Shown here: piece by piece, positions 1 through 5,180 of the stretch
How positions within the stretch are numbered: the stretch's first letter is position 1
Layout of the letters: each line of letters opens with the position of its first letter
Origin: Clostridia bacterium
Lineage (GTDB): Bacteria; Bacillota; Clostridia; Oscillospirales; CAG-272
NCBI GenBank assembly: GCA_017466495.1
Contig: JAFTUB010000165.1
Location: forward strand, 1 to 5,180
Length of the DNA: 5,180 nt
Direction of reading: 5' to 3'
Made by a program: the position numbers and the translations under genes
Notes under the pieces: model-generated
The model's database searches: none
What the model was told of the DNA's origin: nothing
Seen by the model: only the letters and a program-made list of their open reading frames with translations

Positions 1-145
1 CCATATCCACAGGCATCATGACCGGAGCGGCAGTCGTTTCAGGAGCGGAGGTGCCATCCGGCACGCCGGAGGGCGTCTCACCGCCGCAAGCACAAGCAGC
101 GCACAGCAGACAGACGAACAGAAACAGGGAAAGCAATCTTTTCAT
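1..145 (-). CDS. putative secreted lipoprotein of unknown function, 5' part; 3' end outside window
   Basis: The first 48 codons are visible, starting at the ATG 145-143 with a good Shine-Dalgarno sequence. The N-terminus is a typical export signal: MKR, then a hydrophobic core LLSLFLFVCLL (residues 4-14), then CAACACGG (15-22). A lipidated cysteine is most likely C18 (preceded by C-A-A, with Leu at -4) or C20. The lipobox is imperfect because Leu is usual at -3. After the cysteine the chain is rich in Gly, Ser, Thr, Pro and Ala (residues 21-41, e.g. GGETPSGVPDGTSAPETT), the flexible linker usual in clostridial surface lipoproteins that tethers an extracellular domain. That domain lies off the left edge, so no function can be given; it could be a substrate-binding, enzymatic or purely hypothetical lipoprotein. 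It starts 28 bases after the polC stop on the same strand and is probably co-transcribed with it. The frame carries no stop to the window edge. The signal type is well supported; the product is unrecognised. Confidence 0.82.
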   Translation of the reverse strand, partial: MKRLLSLFLFVCLLCAACACGGETPSGVPDGTSAPETTAAPVMMPVDM

Positions 146-152
146 CGTTGTG

Positions 153-158
153 TCTCCT
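153..158 (-). promoter_or_regulatory. Shine-Dalgarno site of the lipoprotein gene
   Basis: AGGAGA on the minus strand, preceded by AA, is followed by seven bases before the ATG at 145. This near-ideal spacing supports translation of the short partial frame that follows polC. The site lies in the 28-base polC-lipoprotein gap, where I see no terminator hairpin. Confidence 0.8.
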
Positions 159-173
159 TTTAATATTCCGAAA

Positions 174-3100
174 TCAGAACAGGGTCAGCTGGTTGGTCTC
201 GCTCAGCCCGTCCAGGACGCCGTTGCGGCGCAGGATTTCCATGACACTCTTGGTGAGCTTGGCCTTGATGCGCAGCTCCTCCACAGAGTAGATCACGTCC
301 TTGTCCCGGGCCTCGATGATACTGGCGGCAGCGTTGTCGCCCACACCGGAAAGTGCCGAGAAGGGCATTCGAATGGCATCTCCCTCGGGCAGGAAGGCCT
401 TGGCATCCGACTTGGTCAGGCTCACCGGCAGGAAGCGCACGCCCCGCGCCATGGCCTCCATGATCAGCTGCAGGGAGGACACCATGGCCTGCTCCTTGGC
501 GGTGGCATCCATGCCCTTGGCCTCAATATCGGCAATGGCGCGTTTCACCGCGCCCTTGCCCCCAGCCACGATCTCACCGTCGAAACCGCCGGGGGCGGCG
601 GTAAAGTAGGCGGCGTAGAAGTGCATGGGATAGTGCACCTTATACCAGGCAAACTGGATGGCCTGCCGCACATAGGCGGCGGCATGGGCCTTGGGGAACA
701 TATACTTGATCTTTTTACAGGAGTCGAGATACCACTCGGGCACCCCGGCTTCCCGCATGGCGGCCTCGAATTCGGGGGTGAGGCCCCTGCCTTTGCGGAC
801 AAACTCCATGATCTTGAAGGAAAGGCTCTTCTCCACTCCGTAGTTGATCAGCGCCAACATAATGGAATCACGGGTACCAATAACGTTGGAAATGGTACAG
901 GTGCCGGCCTTGATGAGATCCTGGGCGTTGCCCAGCCACACGTCGGTGCCGTGGGACAGGCCCGAGATCTGCAGCAGGTCGGAGAAGTTCTTGGGCTTCG
1001 CGTCCAGCAGCATCTGCTGCACGAAACGGGTACCAAACTCAGGCAGCCCCCAGGTGCCCAGCTGACAGCCTCCGATGTCCTCGGGGGAAACCCCCATGGA
1101 CTTGGTGGAGAGGAAGAGCTCGTACACCGCAGGGTCATTGAGCTGGATATCGGTAACGGGGATTCCCGTGTACCGCTCCAGTATCTTGAGTTTGGTGGGC
1201 ATATCGTGTCCCAGCTCGTCCAGCTTGAGGATGGTATCGTGGAGATAGGAGAAGGCGAAGTGGGTGGTCACGATGTCGGAGTTGGGGTCATCAGCCGGAT
1301 GCTGGACCGGGGTGAAATCATACACATCGTACTCTCTGGGGACGACGATGATGCCGCCGGGGTGCTGACCGGTGGTGCGCTTGATGCCCACACAGTTCTC
1401 CACCAGGCGGTTCATTTCGGCCTTGTTGGCCCACAGTCCCTTCCCCTCGAGATACTTCGCCACAAAGCCGTAGGCGGTCTTGGAGGCCAGGGTGCCCAGG
1501 GTTCCGGCGCGGAAAACGTTCTCCGCACCGAAAAGCTGCTCGGTGTACTTATGTACCTTGCCCTGCACGTCTCCGGAGAAGTTCAGGTCAATATCGGGGG
1601 ACTTGTCGCCGTAGAAACCCAAGAAGGTTTCAAAGGGAATATCGTGCCCCTCGTTGATGAGGTGCGTTCCGCAAACGGGGCAGTCCCGGTCGGGAAGGTC
1701 ATAGCCTGAGCCCACGGATTTGGTCAGTGCCACCAGTTCGCTGTCCTCCTTCCCCGCCTTGGCACTCTGCTCGGCATCGGTGAAGGTATTGTAGCGGCAC
1801 TTGGGGCAGTAGTAGTGGGGCGGGAGAGGATTGACCTCCGAAATGCCCGACATGGTGGCAACGAAGGAAGATCCCACCGATCCGCGGGAGCCCACCATAT
1901 ATCCCAGGCTCTCGGAATAGGCCACCAGCTTTTGGGCGATCATGTACAGCACCGCAAAGCCGTGCTTGATGATGGAGGTCAGCTCGCGGTCAAGCCGCTC
2001 GGTGACATATTCGGGAAGCTCGTCCCCGTACATGGAGCGGGCGCGATTCCAGCAAAGGCTCTGCAGTTCTTCTTCGGCTCCGTCCATCTTGGGGGTATAG
2101 TTGCCCCGGGGAATGGGGCGCACTTCCTCGATCATATCGTTGATCTTGTTGGGATTGGTAACCACCACTTCGTAGGCGGTCTCCTCGCCCAGGTAGGCAA
2201 ATTCCTCCAGCATCTCCTCGGTGGTACGGAAATAGATCCCCACGTCCCGGTCGGCATCCGAAAACTTCATACCGGACAGCAGGATCTTGCGGAAGATCTC
2301 ATCCTCAGGGTTGAGGAAGTGGGCGTCACAGGTAGCCACCACGGGCTTGCCCAGCTTTTTGCCCAGGGCAACAATCTTGCGATTCAAATCCCGCAGGCCC
2401 TCGTCGTCGGCCACCGTTCCCTTCTGTACCAGGAATCGGTTGTTGCAAATGGGCTGAATCTCCAGGTAATCGTAGAACTCAGCAATCTGCTCGATCTCGG
2501 CCTGGGGACGATTCTCTAAGATCGCAGTAAACAGCTCACCTGCCTCGCAGGCAGAGCCGAGGAGAAGCCCCTCTCGCATCTCGGACAGGAGAGATTTTGG
2601 CAGGCGCGGGTTACGGCGGTAATACTGCAGATAGCCCGCCGAGATCAGCTTATAGAGATTTTTCATTCCCGCCTGGTTCCGCACCAGCAGAATCTGGTGG
2701 AAGGTGCGCAGTTTCAAGGGATCGGCATGCTCACTCATGTCGGTGATCATGTCCGCAAAGTTGTTGAGTCCCTCGGTCTTCATGCGCTCCACCATGCAGG
2801 CGAAGATTCGTGCCAGCATCTCGGCATCGTCACAGGCGCGGTGGTGGTCAAATTCACCCAGCCCGTAGTGCTCGGCCAGCACGTCAAGCTTGTGCCGCTT
2901 GAGGTCGGGATTAAGGTGGCGGGACAGGGCAACAGTATCGAGATAATCGTTGTTGAAGGGGAGTCCGCAGGCCTCGGCAGCGGTACGGACGAAGGAGATA
3001 TCAAAGTTGGCGTTGTGGGCCACCATCAGGCGGTCACCGACGAAGGCAAGGAACTGGGGCAGGACTTCCTCGATGGGGGGACAGTCGGCCACCATTTCGT

Positions 3101-4607
3101 CGGTAATCCCCGTCAGCTCCACAATATTGGGGGGAATGGGACAGCCCGGGTTAACCAGGGCGTTGAAGCGCTCCACCACCTCGCCGTCACGGAACAGCAC
3201 CGCACCGATCTCGGTGATCTTGCAGTTGATGTGGGAGAGGCCGGTGGTCTCCAGGTCAAAAACGATGATCTCCTCGTCAAAGCTGCGGTCGGCATTGCCC
3301 CACAGGGCACGGGCGGTATCGTCCACAAAGTAGGCCTCGATACCGTAGATCACCTTCATGCCGCACTTTTCCGCTGCGATCATGGCCTCGGGGAAGGCCT
3401 GGACATTGCCGTGGTCGGTGATGGCAACTGCAGAATGCCCCCATGCCTTGGCGGTTTTCACCGCCACATCGGGAGGGATTACGGCGTCCATGGCCGACAT
3501 ATTGGTGTGCAGATGCAGCTCAATGCGCTTTTCGGGTGCGTTGTCGGTGCGCCCCTTTTTGGCGATCACAGCGATGTCACTGTAATAGAGGGACAGGTCA
3601 TCGTCATTGCGGTCGGGCTTGGTGTATCCCCGCACGGCGATCACCGCACCGTCCTTCACCGCTCCGCACAGAATATCTGCGTCCTCGGCTTCGGCCGAGA
3701 AGCGGCGCACCATAATGGAAGCAGATCCGTCGGTGAGGCCGAAGCTGATGTTGTACTTCCCTCCTCCGCGGGTTTCCTCGCGGGTGAAGCCAAAGACCTC
3801 GCCGAACACCACCAGGTTCCTCGCAGGATGATCCAGGGCGGCGATGGGGGTAGGATCGGTGAGGGGGAAGTCCCCGCCCACAGCAAAGTTAGGCGCCGAC
3901 ACGTCAAAGGTGCGGTAGCCGATGGTATACAGATTCCCTTCCACCTTGGGCGGGGGAGCATCCATCAGCGTCTGCACTTTCTTCAGATTAGCAGTTCTGT
4001 CCTCCTTCTCTTCGGCAGGAGGAGGCGGCGCGGATTTTGCGGTATGGTATTCCTGCTCGGCCTGAATAATTTTGCGGTCAAGGGCCGCGAAAGCTTCAGC
4101 ACGGTCGGACACAGGTGCCGCATTTTCGTCCCGAATCACCGTTACCTTAATCTCCAGACCAAACTCACTGCGGATGATTCCCTCGATCACCTCGGGGGTG
4201 CGGGCATCGTACAGCAGACGCACGCCGCCATCGGCAAAGGGGATAGCCAGCGTCAGCGCACCTTCGGTCAGGGTATGGGTACTGCCGGTGAAAAATCCGC
4301 GGGCCACAATGCCCACGCGCTCAGCCTCGATCAGCACCTGAGGAATATAGCTTTCGTCAAAGCATTCGGCGGGATAATGGGGCAGGATCCGCACCGAGTT
4401 CAGCTGATATGCTTCTGCAATCCCCGTTTCCAGCTCATACAGCTTCGGCTTTTGGATGGGCCGGGGAAAGGATGCGTGGATCTCAATCATCCGCGATAAA
4501 CGGTCGGCACGCAGACGGACATCTCCTGCGCTGAGCAAGATCTCCCGCTGGGCTTCGCTGGGGCAAAACCGGGAAAAGATCTCGGTCAGTTTCTTTTCGT
4601 TTTCCAT
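174..4607 (-). CDS. polC: DNA polymerase III alpha subunit, PolC type (Gram-positive replicase)
   Basis: This is the replicative DNA polymerase with built-in 3'-5' proofreading, acting at the fork with the sliding clamp. It has 1477 residues, against about 1437 in Bacillus subtilis. Modules in order: N-terminal domain (about 1-170); charged, proline-rich linker (about 171-224, with PPPP and PPP runs); OB fold (about 265-350); PHP domain (about 361-440 and 613-770: H365, H367, D374, H399, E424, H637, C687, D761, H763); and the DEDDh exonuclease inserted in the PHP (about 446-612: D451, E453, D536, H589, D594). The polymerase core has GSRGSVGSS (906-914), Cys pairs 934/937 and 976/979, catalytic D1005 and D1007 in PDIDLNFSG, KRTTGQHPGG (1076-1085), the third catalytic D1130 in KLDELGHD, and SGLSHGTDVWLGNAQ. 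A helix-hairpin-helix stretch (about 1418-1434) precedes the C-terminal QLTLF (1473-1477), which matches the clamp-binding motif. The ATG at 4607 has a well-placed AAGGAG. The gene ends in TGA (176-174) and no frameshift or missing catalytic residue is seen. Domain edges are estimates from motif positions. Confidence 0.98.
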   Translation of the reverse strand: MENEKKLTEIFSRFCPSEAQREILLSAGDVRLRADRLSRMIEIHASFPRPIQKPKLYELETGIAEAYQLNSVRILPHYPAECFDESYIPQVLIEAERVGIVARGFFTGSTHTLTEGALTLAIPFADGGVRLLYDARTPEVIEGIIRSEFGLEIKVTVIRDENAAPVSDRAEAFAALDRKIIQAEQEYHTAKSAPPPPAEEKEDRTANLKKVQTLMDAPPPKVEGNLYTIGYRTFDVSAPNFAVGGDFPLTDPTPIAALDHPARNLVVFGEVFGFTREETRGGGKYNISFGLTDGSASIMVRRFSAEAEDADILCGAVKDGAVIAVRGYTKPDRNDDDLSLYYSDIAVIAKKGRTDNAPEKRIELHLHTNMSAMDAVIPPDVAVKTAKAWGHSAVAITDHGNVQAFPEAMIAAEKCGMKVIYGIEAYFVDDTARALWGNADRSFDEEIIVFDLETTGLSHINCKITEIGAVLFRDGEVVERFNALVNPGCPIPPNIVELTGITDEMVADCPPIEEVLPQFLAFVGDRLMVAHNANFDISFVRTAAEACGLPFNNDYLDTVALSRHLNPDLKRHKLDVLAEHYGLGEFDHHRACDDAEMLARIFACMVERMKTEGLNNFADMITDMSEHADPLKLRTFHQILLVRNQAGMKNLYKLISAGYLQYYRRNPRLPKSLLSEMREGLLLGSACEAGELFTAILENRPQAEIEQIAEFYDYLEIQPICNNRFLVQKGTVADDEGLRDLNRKIVALGKKLGKPVVATCDAHFLNPEDEIFRKILLSGMKFSDADRDVGIYFRTTEEMLEEFAYLGEETAYEVVVTNPNKINDMIEEVRPIPRGNYTPKMDGAEEELQSLCWNRARSMYGDELPEYVTERLDRELTSIIKHGFAVLYMIAQKLVAYSESLGYMVGSRGSVGSSFVATMSGISEVNPLPPHYYCPKCRYNTFTDAEQSAKAGKEDSELVALTKSVGSGYDLPDRDCPVCGTHLINEGHDIPFETFLGFYGDKSPDIDLNFSGDVQGKVHKYTEQLFGAENVFRAGTLGTLASKTAYGFVAKYLEGKGLWANKAEMNRLVENCVGIKRTTGQHPGGIIVVPREYDVYDFTPVQHPADDPNSDIVTTHFAFSYLHDTILKLDELGHDMPTKLKILERYTGIPVTDIQLNDPAVYELFLSTKSMGVSPEDIGGCQLGTWGLPEFGTRFVQQMLLDAKPKNFSDLLQISGLSHGTDVWLGNAQDLIKAGTCTISNVIGTRDSIMLALINYGVEKSLSFKIMEFVRKGRGLTPEFEAAMREAGVPEWYLDSCKKIKYMFPKAHAAAYVRQAIQFAWYKVHYPMHFYAAYFTAAPGGFDGEIVAGGKGAVKRAIADIEAKGMDATAKEQAMVSSLQLIMEAMARGVRFLPVSLTKSDAKAFLPEGDAIRMPFSALSGVGDNAAASIIEARDKDVIYSVEELRIKAKLTKSVMEILRRNGVLDGLSETNQLTLF

Positions 4608-4612
4608 GGGAT

Positions 4613-4618
4613 CTCCTT
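4613..4618 (-). promoter_or_regulatory. Shine-Dalgarno site of polC
   Basis: On the minus strand AAGGAG lies five bases before the ATG at 4607 and two bases after the ispG TGA. It fixes the polC start. Because it falls inside the 13-base ispG-polC gap, ribosomes finishing ispG could re-initiate here, so translational coupling is plausible (inference). Confidence 0.85.
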
Positions 4619-4620
4619 GG

Positions 4621-5180
4621 TCAAAGAGATTTTTGTCTGGCCTTCAGCTCGGCGATCAGGCGGGGGATAATTTCCCCCTCGGGAATGCGGTCGATGATCT
4701 GTCCGTGGGTGAAGAGGACGGCCTCCCCCACACCGCCGGCAATCCCCAAATCAGCCTCACGGGCTTCCCCGGGGCCGTTGACCACACAGCCCATCAGCGC
4801 CACCTTCAGGGGGAGCTGATCCAGGCCCTCGGCGGCCACAGCTTCCTCAAAACGCGCTACCAAGGGGATGAGATCGATCTTTGTCCGCCCGCAGGTGGGG
4901 CAGCAGATAAGGTCAAGTCCCCGCTGCTCCTCCATATCCACAGCGGCCAGAATCTTCCGCGCCGCCGCCACCTCGCGAATGGGATCGGCAGTGAGGGACA
5001 CCCGAAGGGTGTCGCCGATGCCGTCGCAAAGCAGTGCACCGATGCCGGCGGCACTCTTGATCATGCCCATGTTCTCGCTTCCCGCCTCGGTTACCCCAAG
5101 GTGAAGGGGATATTCACAGGCAGCGGCCACCAGACGATTGGCGGCAATCATATCGGGCACGTTGGAAGCCTTGATGGAAA
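4621..5180 (-). CDS. ispG: 4-hydroxy-3-methylbut-2-enyl diphosphate synthase (IspG/GcpE), 3' part; 5' end outside window
   Basis: IspG is a cytoplasmic [4Fe-4S] enzyme of the MEP isoprenoid pathway. It reductively converts 2-C-methyl-D-erythritol 2,4-cyclodiphosphate to 4-hydroxy-3-methylbut-2-enyl diphosphate. The visible 185 codons are about half of the usual 350-400 residue bacterial protein. The frame stays open to the window edge, beginning SIKASNVPDM, which matches the family's internal 'KASDV' strand, so the GTG at 5160 is not the real start. Downstream are YPLHLGVTEAG, the KSAAGIGALL and GIGDTLRVSL blocks, then CPTCGRT (cysteine codons at 4900-4902 and 4891-4893) and GCVVNGPGEAREAD (cysteine codon 4786-4788). 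These three cysteines and the Glu of NGPGEA correspond to the known cluster ligands and active-site Glu. An extra Cys (4903-4905) sits next to the first ligand. The C-terminal domain is intact and ends in TGA at 4623-4621. The missing N-terminal part would be the TIM barrel. polC follows after 13 bases. The identification is secure. Confidence 0.96.
   Translation of the reverse strand, partial: SIKASNVPDMIAANRLVAAACEYPLHLGVTEAGSENMGMIKSAAGIGALLCDGIGDTLRVSLTADPIREVAAARKILAAVDMEEQRGLDLICCPTCGRTKIDLIPLVARFEEAVAAEGLDQLPLKVALMGCVVNGPGEAREADLGIAGGVGEAVLFTHGQIIDRIPEGEIIPRLIAELKARQKSL

Noticed and set aside
160..188. Possible promoter between polC and the lipoprotein gene: CTGACC (188-183), 17-bp spacer, TATTAA (165-160).
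   Set aside because: Each hexamer matches the sigma-A consensus at only four of six positions, and transcription would start at about the Shine-Dalgarno site itself, removing it from the message. Read-through from polC is a better explanation.
2540..2554. Inverted repeat CTGCCT-CGC-AGGCAG inside polC.
   Set aside because: It has a short stem, lies in the conserved GSACEAGE coding segment, and has no T-run on either side that would make it a terminator. It is likely chance.
18..4499. Very long open frames on the plus strand (about 18-1709, 1815-2519 and 2697-4499) opposite polC.
   Set aside because: All three are in the register exactly antisense to polC codons, so they stop only where polC uses TTA, CTA or TCA. 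The stops checked at 1707-1709, 2517-2519 and 4497-4499 correspond to Ser967 TCA, Leu697 TTA and Leu37 TTA. These codons are rare in this GC-rich gene. The translations are Gly/Val/His/Leu-rich with no recognisable motif.
4932..4943. The 12-base string CCATATCCACAG occurs at 1-12 and again at 4932-4943.
   Set aside because: About one exact 12-base match is expected by chance in a window of this size, and both copies fall in coding sequence (a V-D-M codon run). No flanking similarity was seen.
5158..5160. GTG at 5160 as the start of a 179-residue protein.
   Set aside because: The frame continues upstream with sequence that matches internal IspG (SIKASN), and it has no Shine-Dalgarno site in front. 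It is the edge of a truncated IspG and not a separate short gene.

Overview
The window reads as one minus-strand gene cluster from a moderately GC-rich member of the Bacillota, most likely a gut-type clostridium (possibly Oscillospirales-like). This rests on three things: a PolC-type replicative DNA polymerase, which is typical of low-GC Gram-positive lineages and their relatives; the MEP-pathway gene ispG directly upstream of polC, an order I recall from clostridia; and a Gram-positive style lipoprotein with a Ser/Thr/Pro/Ala-rich linker. The lineage call within the phylum is inference from GC content and protein style, not from a search.

Layout, in the direction of transcription (right to left). 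Positions 5180-4621 hold the C-terminal half of IspG, which runs off the right edge. After a 13-base gap that contains a strong Shine-Dalgarno sequence comes polC (4607-174), complete at 1477 residues. All expected modules are present: N-terminal domain, OB fold, PHP domain split by a DEDDh proofreading exonuclease, polymerase palm and fingers with a zinc-binding motif, helix-hairpin-helix region and a C-terminal clamp-binding peptide. After a further 28 bases a new gene begins at 145 and runs off the left edge. It encodes a small secreted lipoprotein of unknown function; only its first 48 residues are visible.

The tight spacing, the shared strand and the lack of any convincing promoter or terminator in the two gaps suggest that all three genes can be read from one transcript. 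IspG makes an isoprenoid precursor intermediate and PolC copies the chromosome. They share an operon by clostridial convention and not because of any biochemical link.

I found no mobile element, CRISPR array, RNA gene or undescribed system. The long open frames on the plus strand are antisense shadows of polC. The points most worth a second look are the lipoprotein gene sitting where rimP-nusA would usually follow polC, an enlarged loop between the two cysteine pairs of the PolC zinc motif, an apparently complete PHP metal-ligand set, and two small departures from the usual PolC sequence in the polymerase domain.
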